In this document: positions 25,440-34,966 of the stretch, piece by piece
How positions within the stretch are numbered: position 1 is the first letter of the stretch
Layout: the number at the start of each line of letters is the position of its first letter
Source: JAJVID01 sp035714085
Lineage (GTDB): Bacteria > Acidobacteriota > Blastocatellia > RBC074
NCBI GenBank assembly: GCA_035714085.1
Contig: DASTMP010000283.1
Location: 48,950-112,949 of the forward strand
DNA: 64,000 bases
Direction of reading: 5' to 3'
Program-made: the position numbers and the translations under genes
The notes under the pieces: model-generated
Told to the model about the DNA's origin: nothing
Seen by the model: only the letters and a program-made list of their open reading frames with translations
Databases searched by the model: none

Positions 25440-26555
25440 ATGCCAGCCATCGCTTCAGTAATAGACCTTGACAATTTGCTGGTCCCCATCTCCGAAGATA
25501 ATCCGGTTGGAGCCGAACTGCGTTACACGCCTGTCGATCCCAAACGCGGAATTTCCTGGCATGACGAAATCAGAGAGGCCGCCCGCGAAAATCTATTCGA
25601 ACAAACGCCGAAAAACTCTGACTGGCCGAAAGTCATCGACCTTACGACAAAGGCGCTGACGAAGCTGAGCAAGGACTGGCAAATCGCCTCCTGGCTTGCC
25701 GAGGCGCTGGTCAAATACGACAGGTTCGATCGCATGGCGGGTTTGCGCGACGGGACGAAGCTGATGCGCGGTCTGATGGAACAATACTGGGATAACCTGT
25801 ATCCCGCCATCGACCTTGAAGACGGCGACGGCCCTTTGCTCGGCCGGATCAACGTGGTCTCCGCGCTCAGCGAGACGTTTTCCATCGCCGTCAAAAAAAT
25901 ACCTCTGACCAACAACCTGTTAGGCTTGAGTTACAACTTTTTGCAATGGCAGGAATCCAAGAAATTCGATGTTCCCGACGACCCGAACGAGCATACCGAA
26001 AAGACAGCCGAATTGATTGGACAAGCGAAAGAAGAAGGCAAGATCACCAGCAAAGATTGGCGTAACGCGGAGAAGGCCACGCCATACGAACATTTCCTGG
26101 ACCGGCTCAATCTGATTAAAGAGTGCCAGGAGGAATTGAAGCTATTCGATGAGGCCATGGACGAGAAGTTTAAACGCCAGGCTCCAGGCCTCGGAACCCT
26201 GGGCCGGTCACTCGGCGATATTCACGACCTGATCGCCGAAATCGAGGCGAAGAAGCGCCCCGCTGTTATAAACGATGGCCATGACGGCGATGGCGGCGGA
26301 ATAGAAGGAGGCCCGACTATCATGCAAGGCGCGGTTAGTACCCGGCAGGAAGCCCTCAGACGTTTGGAAGAGGTCGCCAGATATTTCCGGCAAACAGAAC
26401 CCCATAGTCCCGTGGCCTTTCTCGTTCAACGCGCGGTCAAGTGGGGAAATATGGATCTCAACGGCTGGCTGGATGACGTCATCAAAGACCCGGCGGTCCT
26501 GGCGCAATTGCGAGAGACATTGGGGCTTCAGCCGTCGGACGGAGTTGACGAATAA
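25440..26555 (+). CDS. tssA: Type VI secretion protein TssA (ImpA family)
   Basis: A 371-residue protein with the conserved ImpA N-terminal domain (LLVPISEDNPVGAELRYTP..., DWPKVIDLTTKALTKLSKDWQIASWLAEAL, GLMEQYWDNLYP). The C-terminal part ends with the short helical motif EPHSPVAFLVQRAVKWGNMDLNGWL, typical of the short TssA class that primes and caps sheath polymerisation. The start has GGAGAA 8 nt upstream. Confidence 0.94.
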   Translation: MPAIASVIDLDNLLVPISEDNPVGAELRYTPVDPKRGISWHDEIREAARENLFEQTPKNSDWPKVIDLTTKALTKLSKDWQIASWLAEALVKYDRFDRMAGLRDGTKLMRGLMEQYWDNLYPAIDLEDGDGPLLGRINVVSALSETFSIAVKKIPLTNNLLGLSYNFLQWQESKKFDVPDDPNEHTEKTAELIGQAKEEGKITSKDWRNAEKATPYEHFLDRLNLIKECQEELKLFDEAMDEKFKRQAPGLGTLGRSLGDIHDLIAEIEAKKRPAVINDGHDGDGGGIEGGPTIMQGAVSTRQEALRRLEEVARYFRQTEPHSPVAFLVQRAVKWGNMDLNGWLDDVIKDPAVLAQLRETLGLQPSDGVDE

Positions 26556-26602
26556 CAATCACCATAAAAATTCTCGGTTCGAAGAAGAAAGGGTAACTAC
26601 TT

Positions 26603-27136
26603 ATGAAAAAAGAGAGCATACAACAAAAGATCGGCCGCATTCGCCCTCCTCGTGTTCACATCACCTACGATGTGGAGGTCGGGGGGGCAATGGTGATGAA
26701 AGAACTGCCTTTCGTTGTCGGCGTAATGGGCGATTTCTCGGGCCAGCCCGCCGAAGGGCTGCCCCCGGTCAGAGACCGCAAATTTGTGCAGATTGACCGT
26801 GACAACTTCGATCAGGTGTTGGCAGGAATGAAACCTCGCCTGGTTTTGCGAGTCCCGAACAAGCTGAGCGAAGAAGGCGGCTCCATGAGCGTCGAGTTGA
26901 AATTCGAGAAGCTGGACGATTTCCATCCGGACAACCTGGTCCAACAGGTCGAGCCGCTCCGCAAACTGGTTGAGCTGAGGCAGAACCTGAATGACTTACT
27001 GGCCAAAATGGATGGCAATGAGAAGCTGGGTAACATACTCGAAGATATAATGAATAATACTGAAGCCCAGAAGCAACTCGGCGCCGCTCTCGGCATCGAA
27101 GAAACTGCCAATGGCGAAGACAAAAAGGGGGAGTAA
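26603..27136 (+). CDS. tssB: Type VI contractile sheath small subunit TssB
   Basis: A 177-residue VipA-type subunit (RPPRVHITYDVEVGGAMVMKELPFVVGVMGDFSG; DRDNFDQVLAGMKPRL). With TssC it forms the contractile sheath around the Hcp tube. tssC starts on the base following its stop codon, so the two are translationally coupled. Confidence 0.96.
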   Translation: MKKESIQQKIGRIRPPRVHITYDVEVGGAMVMKELPFVVGVMGDFSGQPAEGLPPVRDRKFVQIDRDNFDQVLAGMKPRLVLRVPNKLSEEGGSMSVELKFEKLDDFHPDNLVQQVEPLRKLVELRQNLNDLLAKMDGNEKLGNILEDIMNNTEAQKQLGAALGIEETANGEDKKGE

Positions 27137-28621
27137 ATGGCTGACCAATTAGAACAACAAACCACCGCCGTTGTCACCCAGGACCAATCGGGAGGATTGC
27201 TCGATGAAATCCTGAACAAAGGATTCAAAGCGCGCGATGACGCCCAGATGGAGAGGAGTAAGAGCCTGATCGCCGACTTTGTCGGACAGGTGATGAAGGG
27301 CCAGTTGGTGATGTCGAAGAATCTGGAAGCCGCGATCAACACCCGCATCGCGGATATTGACCGCCTCCTCTCGGCTCAGGTCAACGAGATCATGCACCAC
27401 GAAAAATACCAGAAGCTCGAAGGTTCCTGGCGCGGATTGAAGCATCTGGTATTTGAAACCGAGACCGGCCCGATGCTCAAGATTCGCGTCATGAACGTCA
27501 CCAAAGAAGCCCTGGGCAAAGAGCTTGAGAAGGCCATTGAGTTCGACCAGTCGGCGGTCTTCAAGGGGATCTACGAGCAGGAATATGGCATGTTCGGCGG
27601 AGAGCCCTTCGGTCTGCTGATCGGCGATTACGAGATCACCAATCACCCGAAGGATATGAACTTCCTGAAAAAGATGGCCGAGGTCGCCGCCGCCGCTCAT
27701 GCCCCGTTTATCACCTCAGCCTCATCGAAACTGTTCGGATGGGACAGCTTCACCGAACTGACAGAGGTCAGAGATTTGGCGAAGATATTCGATCAAGTCG
27801 AGTACGGGCCGTGGCGCTCGTTCCGTGAATCCGAGGACTCCCGTTACGTCGGCCTGGCATTACCGCACACGCTAATGCGTTTGCCCTATAGCGCCGATGG
27901 AGAGCCGACCGAAACCTTCAACTTTACGGAAGATGTCGACGGCAGGGATCACAAGAAGTATCTCTGGGGCAACGCCGCGTACTCTTTCGGCACTCGCGTC
28001 ACCGAAGCCTTCGCGCTCTATAACTGGTGCGTCGCGATCCGCGGCGTCGAAGGCGGCGGATTGGTGACAGGCTTGCCCTACCATACTTTCTCAACCGATG
28101 AAGGAGAGGTGGCGCTCAAATGCCCGACCGAAATCGCAATCACCGACCGGCGCGAGAAGGAATTCTCCGACCTCGGCTTCATCCCGCTGGTGCATTGCAA
28201 AAACCAGGATTACGCGGCCTTCTTCGGCGCGCAATCCTGCAACAGGCCGAAGAAGTACAACACCGATGACGCCAACGCCAACGCGCGATTGTCGTCACAG
28301 TTGCAATATATGTTCGCCGTCTCGCGCATCGCGCACTTCCTTAAATCCATTTGCCGCGACAAGATCGGGAGCTTTATGTCGCGCACCGATTGCGAGTACT
28401 TTCTCAACAAGTGGATTATGAATTACGTGACGCCGGATGATACTGCGGCCCCAACCGTCAAAGCGCAATTTCCGTTGCGCGACGCTAAAGTCGAGGTGGT
28501 AGAGGTCCCAGGCAAACCTGGAGTTTACAAAGCCATCGCTTTCCTCAGACCGCACTTCCAACTTGACGAGCTGACCGTCTCGCTGCGATTGGTCGCCGAA
28601 CTGCCCCAATCAAGTCGGTAA
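27137..28621 (+). CDS. tssC: Type VI contractile sheath large subunit TssC
   Basis: A 494-residue VipB-type sheath subunit with family blocks YQKLEGSWRGLKHLV, EYGMFGGEPFGLLIGDYEI, and the C-terminal FPLRDAKVEVVEVPGKPGVYKAIAFLRPHFQLDELTVSLRLVAELP. Directly abuts tssB (no gap). Normal length; no frameshift. Confidence 0.97.
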   Translation: MADQLEQQTTAVVTQDQSGGLLDEILNKGFKARDDAQMERSKSLIADFVGQVMKGQLVMSKNLEAAINTRIADIDRLLSAQVNEIMHHEKYQKLEGSWRGLKHLVFETETGPMLKIRVMNVTKEALGKELEKAIEFDQSAVFKGIYEQEYGMFGGEPFGLLIGDYEITNHPKDMNFLKKMAEVAAAAHAPFITSASSKLFGWDSFTELTEVRDLAKIFDQVEYGPWRSFRESEDSRYVGLALPHTLMRLPYSADGEPTETFNFTEDVDGRDHKKYLWGNAAYSFGTRVTEAFALYNWCVAIRGVEGGGLVTGLPYHTFSTDEGEVALKCPTEIAITDRREKEFSDLGFIPLVHCKNQDYAAFFGAQSCNRPKKYNTDDANANARLSSQLQYMFAVSRIAHFLKSICRDKIGSFMSRTDCEYFLNKWIMNYVTPDDTAAPTVKAQFPLRDAKVEVVEVPGKPGVYKAIAFLRPHFQLDELTVSLRLVAELPQSSR

Positions 28622-28790
28622 CCACCGACGTTATTGCCACTGCCGGCCGAAACGTCGGTTCCGGCCGGCAGATGAGGGTCTTTAACCATAAGAGAACAAA
28701 TAACCTGCTACTCAGCGGAGGAAACAACCGCGTTCCCTATCGCATTGGTAGCTTAGCTAAACCTTGGCCTGAATACCAAAGGAGAAAATA

Positions 28791-29279
28791 ATGGCAGCAG
28801 TTGATTACTTCCTGAAACTTGATGGGATCGAAGGCGAAAGCATGGATTCCAAACACAAGGGCGAAATCGACCTCGAATCGTGGTCGTGGGGCGAAAGCCA
28901 GACCGGAACTTTTTCGGCAGGCGGCGGCGGCGGCGCGGGTAAAGTCGCGATGCAAGACTTTCACTTCGTCATGAAAGTGAATAAGTCGAGCCCGAAACTA
29001 TTGCTTATCTGCGCCAACGGCCAACATATCAAAAAGGCCGTGCTGACCTGCCGCAAGGCCGGTAAGGACCAACAGGAGTTCCTAAAGATCACCTTCACGG
29101 ACTTACTGGTGTCGTCCTACCAAACCGGCGGATCGGGCCATGCCGACATTCTTCCGACCGATCAAATCTCGCTCAACTTCGCCAAGATAGAATACGAGTA
29201 CAAGGAGCAAAAGGCCGACGGCTCGCTCGGCGGTACGACCAAGGCGGGGTGGGATGTGAAGCAAATGATTCCCGTGTAG
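28791..29279 (+). CDS. hcp: Hcp tube protein (TssD)
   Basis: A 162-residue Hcp with the typical start AAVDYFLKLDGIEGESMDSKHKGEIDLESWSWGE. Hexamers stack into the inner tube propelled by the sheath, and small effectors can ride in the lumen. A 169-nt gap and AAAGGAG ribosome site suit separate, strong expression. It closes the first structural block; cargo genes follow. Confidence 0.96.
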   Translation: MAAVDYFLKLDGIEGESMDSKHKGEIDLESWSWGESQTGTFSAGGGGGAGKVAMQDFHFVMKVNKSSPKLLLICANGQHIKKAVLTCRKAGKDQQEFLKITFTDLLVSSYQTGGSGHADILPTDQISLNFAKIEYEYKEQKADGSLGGTTKAGWDVKQMIPV

Positions 29280-29465
29280 CGAACGGTTTCTCCGCTCGAT
29301 TTTTCCATTGCTGAAAGCGGTAGAACTGATTCGCCCATGGCAATGGGATAAGGTAGTGCAGGCGCAAACGGTGGAGACGCGCTGCGACTGTTATGCCGGG
29401 CGCCTCACTACCTCAATTGGTTCGGATAAGCTTCACGTCGTTTATGTCTCAGCGCTTCGGTTATT

Positions 29466-30278
29466 ATGAACGATAACGATTGGGTTACAGGCAAAGTCAG
29501 TCTGACTATCGAGGGGAGACCGCTCGAAATGCAGATGACCGTTCCGGCGAAACCCGTCAAACCACACCGAATGCTACCGATTTTTCAACAAATGACCAAC
29601 GCTTTTGTTGATGTGAGCGTTGAGGCGGTCGAATCAAAAGGTAAACAAATTTCTTGCAAAGCAGGCTGCGGCGCGTGCTGTCGTCAACCCGTTCCGATCG
29701 CCGAAACGGAAATTTATCAAATCTCCGAACTCGTCGAAGCCATGGACGAGCCGCGCCGCGGCGAAATTAAAAGGCGTTTCGCCGAGGCGGTCGAGCATTT
29801 TCAAGAAATCAATTGGTTCGAGCGGATGAGAGATCTCGCCGAATCAAGCAAAACGCAAACGCGCGAAGAGGCGACCAAAGAACTCGAAAAAGCCACACTG
29901 CAGTATTTTTATGAAGGAATTCCGTGTCCGTTTTTGGAAAACGAATCCTGCTCGATCCATGAGGCGCGTCCTCTTGCCTGTCGTGAATATCTGGTAACTT
30001 CTCCGGCGGAAAATTGCTCGAACCCGTCCGCCGCCACCATCAGTAGAACTGATTTGTTGATAAAGCCTTCTCGCACTTTGCGTCAGTTTGCGCGCACGCA
30101 AAAGTTTGTCGAATTTGGAGTTCTGCCACTCATACGCGCCCTTGAACTCGCGGAAAAATTCCCCGAAAACTTTGTTGAAAAAACGGGTGAGAGGTGGATG
30201 GCGGATTTTTTCCAAAATTTGACGCGGAGCAAGATTCCTCAACAAGGGGAGTCCTCCACGACTGAGGGGATATTATAA
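29466..30278 (+). CDS. YkgJ-family cysteine-cluster (zinc/iron-chelating) protein
   Basis: A 270-residue protein with the CxxxCxxCC signature (C64-x3-C68-x2-C71-C72) and a later CPFLENESCSIHEARPLACREY block, the hallmark of the YkgJ/CxxCxxCC metal-binding family. Such proteins are thought to bind zinc or iron-sulfur; their reaction is unknown. It is more AT-rich than the surrounding tss genes and begins the first cargo segment. No secretion signal is seen. Whether it serves the T6SS (metal loading, modification) or is a bystander cannot be told. Confidence 0.8.
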   Translation: MNDNDWVTGKVSLTIEGRPLEMQMTVPAKPVKPHRMLPIFQQMTNAFVDVSVEAVESKGKQISCKAGCGACCRQPVPIAETEIYQISELVEAMDEPRRGEIKRRFAEAVEHFQEINWFERMRDLAESSKTQTREEATKELEKATLQYFYEGIPCPFLENESCSIHEARPLACREYLVTSPAENCSNPSAATISRTDLLIKPSRTLRQFARTQKFVEFGVLPLIRALELAEKFPENFVEKTGERWMADFFQNLTRSKIPQQGESSTTEGIL

Positions 30279-30511
30279 TTTGGGCATTGATATCTGTTAG
30301 AGCATAACAGCCGCCTCGGCGGACGCGCCTTCAGCCCGCCGCTGAGCCTGATCGTTATACACTACTTCGTTCTGTTGTCACCGCTGCCACGGAGTTTGAA
30401 ATCAGAGTTGTCGGCGGAGGCTCGGCCTCGATAATCGTTCAGGTCACTGGCTACTGACCATTATTTTAGAACGTGACAACAACCGCCACCACATAGGAGG
30501 AAGTATAAAAA

Positions 30512-31177
30512 ATGGATCCTGCCGATTCGAATCCTTCCCAGGTTCGAGTGCGATTTCCGACGCTCGAATTGTTCTCGGCCCTTCACGGCAATGCGCTCTC
30601 GCTCGGAGGGAGACCGCTCACCATCGGGGAACGAGAAGACGCGAAGTTCGTTTTCCAATCTTCAATAGATCTAGATAAAGTTCGTGTCGTCCATGCGATA
30701 GTCGCAAATGCGCCTACGACCCTGGGGAACTATATCCGTATCCCGATGGATGGTTCTATCGATCGCCGAACGCTGATTCACGAACTGACCCATGTCTGGC
30801 AATACCAGACAAAGGGAACCCAGTACATTTCTGACTCCCTATGGCATCAAGTCGGGGCTACTATCGCTAGCGGTTCCCGCAATGCCGCTTACGATGTGAC
30901 GGAAGCGGACCTTCGAGTTAGATCCATCCACAATTTGCCTGCGGAAAAACAAGCGGTCATCGTTGAAACTTTTTTCGCCGACTCCGGCTCCCGTTCTGAC
31001 CCAAACTATCAACGCTTTATCGAACAGGTGCGCCGGGCCTCCCCACTCCCTGAAAGCCTGATCCTGGAGGAAGCGGCATTCGGCCCGGGCGGGGGGCGGC
31101 GCGATTTATTCGACGACCCAACTCGTCCGGGCGGCGGCGCGCCGGGGACGGTTCCCATTATACGAATCGAGTTTTAA
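30512..31177 (+). CDS. Zincin-like protein with HELTH motif, candidate T6SS effector
   Basis: A 221-residue protein without signal peptide, preceded by a strong AGGAGG. LIHELTHVWQYQ (HELTH at 90-94) fits a zinc-metallopeptidase site of the DUF4157-like kind, common in proteins loaded into contractile injection systems. The middle (IVANAPTTLGNYIRIP) resembles lysozyme-inhibitor-independent surface proteins only loosely, so I do not assign a closer family. A Gly/Pro-rich tail ends the protein. Location between hcp and tssE, beside two peptidoglycan-active candidates, supports a cargo or wall-processing role. Substrate unknown. Confidence 0.6.
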   Translation: MDPADSNPSQVRVRFPTLELFSALHGNALSLGGRPLTIGEREDAKFVFQSSIDLDKVRVVHAIVANAPTTLGNYIRIPMDGSIDRRTLIHELTHVWQYQTKGTQYISDSLWHQVGATIASGSRNAAYDVTEADLRVRSIHNLPAEKQAVIVETFFADSGSRSDPNYQRFIEQVRRASPLPESLILEEAAFGPGGGRRDLFDDPTRPGGGAPGTVPIIRIEF

Positions 31178-31263
31178 CGCGTCTGTTTCACAAAGCAGGC
31201 GCTAAATCGGGGCAGGCGACATTGGCGCATTGGGTCAGCGTCGCAACCGGTAGGGAGAAACCA

Positions 31264-32169
31264 ATGGCTCATTTTACTAACGCGCAAGGAACCCGCATTT
31301 CCGGGCAAAACTTGCAGGTCCAAGTCGGCGAAAGCGCAGAGATCGGCTTGTGGGGCTTTCGTGAGTTCGATGGTCAGCCGCTCGGCGTGGAAGTGATGAC
31401 GGCCAACGGCCAGCAATGCTCCGAGATCGCCAGCGTATACCAGACCAGAGAGCAAGGGAACATGCGGTACTATAGGGTTCGTGGCTTGCGCGCCGGGGAC
31501 GGCCGCGTTGATGCGCTCACTCGCAGTTTGGCCGTGTGGGACACTCTAAATCTCAAGGTCTCAGGCTCGCTATCGCCTCTGGAGAGGCTGGTAAAAGGAC
31601 TCGATGACGGGTCTCTGACGATCAATCCAGGCGATGCGAGAGTGATTCGCGATGCGGCCGCCGGATCGACGACAGTCGCGATCGACCCGCAGATCGTGAA
31701 TCTGCTGAACAATCTGATGGTGTTCGGAAACGTGAGCGTGATGAGCCTTATGCGGCGCGGCCAGAGCCAGCACGGCGTGGTGAACGGGAACCTCGTAACG
31801 TGCAAGGCCGTCGACATTCAGGGATATCGCGGCATTCCCGTGCAATTGCGACCTCAAGACATTGCGATCAATGTGGTTTGTTCGATTCTGGAGAGGTTTC
31901 CCGAGGGACAATTCGACATCGGATTCCCTCGGCCGGTTGGCGGCGCTACAGGATTCAATCCCGCCGATGACGTGTTCTTCTCGGTGCCGGATCTGGCCAC
32001 GGCGCAGCAGTGTTGGGATGGCACGATCAGCCGCTCCCTAAGTCAGATGTTGCAGCCAGCCCAGGATAGAGTGCGCATGGCGATGGGGGCGTCGCGCGCG
32101 CGATTCCGCATACTCTACCCGGACGGGCTCAATCACTTGCATGTCTCAGTGACGCGCAATCCCGCATGA
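31264..32169 (+). CDS. Candidate zinc peptidase, M15-like catalytic pattern
   Basis: A 301-residue protein. The ATG at 31264 has GGGAGAAA just upstream and is preferred over one at 31222. The N-terminal ~100 residues look like a beta-sandwich (ISGQNLQVQVGESAEIGLWGF). The C-terminal domain shows QHGVVNG (His170), CKAVDI (Asp184) and NHLHVSV (His291/His293), the spacing logic of LAS/M15 zinc D,D-peptidases (HxxxxxxD...HxH), which cleave peptidoglycan peptides. No signal peptide, as expected for T6SS cargo. It sits just before an N-acetylmuramidase, so together they could cut both glycan and peptide bonds. Assignment is from motif pattern only. Confidence 0.5.
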   Translation: MAHFTNAQGTRISGQNLQVQVGESAEIGLWGFREFDGQPLGVEVMTANGQQCSEIASVYQTREQGNMRYYRVRGLRAGDGRVDALTRSLAVWDTLNLKVSGSLSPLERLVKGLDDGSLTINPGDARVIRDAAAGSTTVAIDPQIVNLLNNLMVFGNVSVMSLMRRGQSQHGVVNGNLVTCKAVDIQGYRGIPVQLRPQDIAINVVCSILERFPEGQFDIGFPRPVGGATGFNPADDVFFSVPDLATAQQCWDGTISRSLSQMLQPAQDRVRMAMGASRARFRILYPDGLNHLHVSVTRNPA

Positions 32170-32201
32170 ATCCGACCGATGTAGAGAGAAAGGCGAGATA
32201 A

Positions 32202-33179
32202 ATGAGTCCAACATGTGAAACTTTTATTCGCGCCGTTCTGGCGCAAAACTGGCGCGAGGCTTTTTTGAATCTGAATGGGCTGAATATGCCCGAAATGCTG
32301 CGCGGATTGGCGGCTTTGGACCGTCTGGATTTGAATGATTTGTGGGCGCAGAACGGGAACTTCACGGGTTTGGTCAATATGCCGCGCATCGAATACGCTT
32401 ATAATGTTGTCGTCAATGGGCAGCTTCCGGCGGCCGCGCCGGGTGACCTTCAAGTAACCGGACAAGTAGCCGAAGCCCGTGCGTTCAACATGAATCGCAC
32501 CCCCTTAACCTTCGAGCATGATTTAACCGGACTGTTGCCAGCTGCAAACGCAAATCCGCCGGCTCTTTTGGAAAACGATTTCGTTATTGCGGCGACAAAC
32601 CTTGGAGTGGAAGTGGCGGCGATTATGGCGGTGGCGCAAGTCGAAGCCGGTGGTCGGCGCGGCTTTGAGGCGGACGGAAGACCGATTATTCGCTATGAGT
32701 TGCATATTTTCCAAAGACGAACCAACGGAATTTATCATCAAACGCATCCGCATCTTTCACAGCCGACTTTGGCAGCCGGTAATCCGTATCATCGCGGCGG
32801 TCAACCGAACGAATGGAGCTTAATTCACGGCGCAATGATTTTGCGCGACGGAAACCGCAATCGAAGGTCTTCCGACGCCTGGCAGTCAACCTCTTGGGGA
32901 ATGTTTCAAGTGATGGGATTTAATTACGCCGCTGTCGGTTGGGGGAACATAGACGATTTCGTCGCCGATATGTTTCGCTCCGAAGCGCAGCATTTGCAGG
33001 CTTTTATCGGTTATTGCCGGAATAATCATTTAATTCAGCACATTCAAAATCAAAATTGGGCGGCTTTTGCTCTCGGTTACAACGGACCGAATTACAGGGC
33101 AAACAATTATGATGTGAATATTGCAAACGCATACACCCGGATAAGCGCCCAGCGCCGAAGACAAGGGCTTACGCCGTAA
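32202..33179 (+). CDS. N-acetylmuramidase domain protein, candidate peptidoglycan effector
   Basis: A 325-residue protein. Residues ~125-315 match the N-acetylmuramidase family (PF11860): ATNLGVEVAAIMAVAQVEAGG with candidate catalytic Glu148, RYELHIFQRR (Glu166), SWGMFQVMGFNYAAVGW, and FALGYNGPNY. The N-terminal ~100 residues may be a binding or loading domain. No signal peptide, consistent with delivery by the T6SS into the periplasm of a neighbour. The gene is richer in AT than the tss genes and is followed at 23 nt by a secreted protein that could be its immunity partner. Confidence 0.82.
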   Translation: MSPTCETFIRAVLAQNWREAFLNLNGLNMPEMLRGLAALDRLDLNDLWAQNGNFTGLVNMPRIEYAYNVVVNGQLPAAAPGDLQVTGQVAEARAFNMNRTPLTFEHDLTGLLPAANANPPALLENDFVIAATNLGVEVAAIMAVAQVEAGGRRGFEADGRPIIRYELHIFQRRTNGIYHQTHPHLSQPTLAAGNPYHRGGQPNEWSLIHGAMILRDGNRNRRSSDAWQSTSWGMFQVMGFNYAAVGWGNIDDFVADMFRSEAQHLQAFIGYCRNNHLIQHIQNQNWAAFALGYNGPNYRANNYDVNIANAYTRISAQRRRQGLTP

Positions 33180-33202
33180 TAAAAATTGAGGAGGTAACGT
33201 AG

Positions 33203-33865
33203 ATGCGTCGTAATTGCAGAAAATGTTTTAGCCTCATCGTATTGCTTATCACGTTTTCCGCGTTGAATTCCCGCCCTTCGGCGCAAAAAAATTCTCTCGG
33301 CTATTCGGGAGTTTTCGACGGTTTGACGGTCGGTGTTGACAGCCGCAACAAAACAATTTCAGGATATTTTTTCGATCAAACCGGCTGGGATGAAACAACC
33401 CGATCCCCGACTTTTACCTGCGCGTTTTATCTTCAAGGACACTTTCAAGACGATAAATACGTTATTACAACTTGGTACCCGGGCGAAACCGAATCTATTA
33501 AGGGACAATTGAAATTTGTTACTGTTGATGGACAAACGAATGTCGAGATAAAACTCGAACGAGAGCACGGTGGATGCGGGAACGTTCATCATTTCACAGC
33601 CGAAGACGGCGGCGGAAATCTGACGGAAACAAAGCGTGGCGATTGGTTTGCGGTGCGAGTTGTTTCCGCAAAGAGAGCCTATTTTTACAGCCGTCCGAGT
33701 TTGAAAGCGCGAAAAAAGCAATACCTTGTGAGCTATAATCCGATTCGCATTTTTCAGGTCAAAAATAATTGGGTTGAAGCTGAATTCGAAGCGGAAAAGA
33801 CAACCCGCGGCTGGATAAAAATGTCTGACTTGTTTCCTGCCGAGGTAAAGAAATCTAGTAAATAA
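33203..33865 (+). CDS. Secreted SH3-like protein, candidate immunity partner of the muramidase
   Basis: A 220-residue protein with signal peptide (CFSLIVLLITFSALNSRPSAQ) and a C-terminal bacterial SH3-like stretch (VVSAKRAYFYSRPSLKARKKQYLVSYNPIRIFQVKNNWVEAEF). The middle is beta-rich with paired cysteines. A periplasmic protein encoded 23 nt after a muramidase with strong GGAGG and the same AT-rich base composition is a plausible immunity protein, but an SH3 wall-binding accessory is equally possible. Confidence 0.55.
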   Translation: MRRNCRKCFSLIVLLITFSALNSRPSAQKNSLGYSGVFDGLTVGVDSRNKTISGYFFDQTGWDETTRSPTFTCAFYLQGHFQDDKYVITTWYPGETESIKGQLKFVTVDGQTNVEIKLEREHGGCGNVHHFTAEDGGGNLTETKRGDWFAVRVVSAKRAYFYSRPSLKARKKQYLVSYNPIRIFQVKNNWVEAEFEAEKTTRGWIKMSDLFPAEVKKSSK

Positions 33866-34027
33866 ATCTCTCTACAGGACCTCACTACAGAACAACAGAT
33901 GGGCCGAAATTCGCTCTATATTCATCTCTTTGTCGATTACTCATTCCCACCGGGCGATTACCCGGTGTTGACGCCGATGCATTCCGTATATGCTTAGGAG
34001 AGTATTCATCTTTCACAGGAGATAGCG

Positions 34028-34888
34028 ATGATTTGCCTGGGCAGTCCCCAAGATTCGCCGACGCGTTTGGAAGCGGAAGCGGCGCAGCTTAGGATGGTGC
34101 AACTCTTCGGCGCTGATTTCATCCGTCGTTATCCGGATGGCATAGTCATCAGCGAGTTGGAATATATGGGACGCACGACCTCGGCGCCGAATCAGCCTGG
34201 GCCTTTACGAATTCCGGGTAGCCCCGGACTCAACAGAGTACTGGAAGCGCTTGCCTCAGACTTCCGTAACTGGGTCAGAGATCGAGATTACCGTAAATGC
34301 GACGCGCTGGGAATTGCAAGGGACGGCGCGTACGCTGAGTTACTCGAGGTAACGACAATTGACAACGCCGGATCAGCCATCAACCAAGTCGCAGTCAAGT
34401 TGGCCATTTTGCGGGAGACAGTAAGCCGGATTCACAACCTCTCAGTGGATTGGCGGCCGACACTCTGGCGGCCTGGTCCTGACCAGTTGTTTTACCCTCT
34501 TCCTTCGGCCAATCAGGAAGAAGTGCGTTACTTGTGCTACAGCCCGACATACCGGTTGCCCGCGCCTCCGGGCGTGATTCTTTACGAAGTACACGTAGTG
34601 AAGCGGCCTCGGGTTCCTGTGCCTGTCCAGGTTCCGGAAGACGCCGCCGAACGCATCCGGCGCGCGGCGCGCGACAATCGACCGACCCAGCAATCGGCTG
34701 AAAGCTGGGCGCGACAGTTCCTGGCCGATAACCCGACTGTCGGACTGGCGCTTCGCGGCCTGGCAATCGCCGTTGGGGTTGTTTTGTTGATTGCGGCGCT
34801 CATCCTCATTTTTGACCCGGTTCCCGGTGATGAGGCCGCCTGCGCCGCTGCGGCGATGTGGCTGGTCAGACTGGCGACCGCCGCTTAG
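34028..34888 (+). CDS. Unknown protein with nuclease-fold-like motif and C-terminal membrane helix
   Basis: A 286-residue protein of no family I can name. The region CDALGIARDGAYAELLEVTT (Asp92, Glu104, Glu107) followed by INQVAVKLA resembles the core of PD-(D/E)xK nucleases, except that the ExK reads E-V-T. A hydrophobic helix lies at about 253-275. It precedes tssE, whose upstream possible start (34895) is only 6 nt after this stop. It could be a T6SS-associated membrane protein conserved with tssE or cargo. Confidence 0.45.
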   Translation: MICLGSPQDSPTRLEAEAAQLRMVQLFGADFIRRYPDGIVISELEYMGRTTSAPNQPGPLRIPGSPGLNRVLEALASDFRNWVRDRDYRKCDALGIARDGAYAELLEVTTIDNAGSAINQVAVKLAILRETVSRIHNLSVDWRPTLWRPGPDQLFYPLPSANQEEVRYLCYSPTYRLPAPPGVILYEVHVVKRPRVPVPVQVPEDAAERIRRAARDNRPTQQSAESWARQFLADNPTVGLALRGLAIAVGVVLLIAALILIFDPVPGDEAACAAAAMWLVRLATAA

Positions 34889-34966
34889 CTATCAATGCCT
34901 GCCGGCGGTAAGTCAAGACAGGCTAGAGGCGCCAATTTGGCCAATTTTGGACTGATTGAAACAGCG

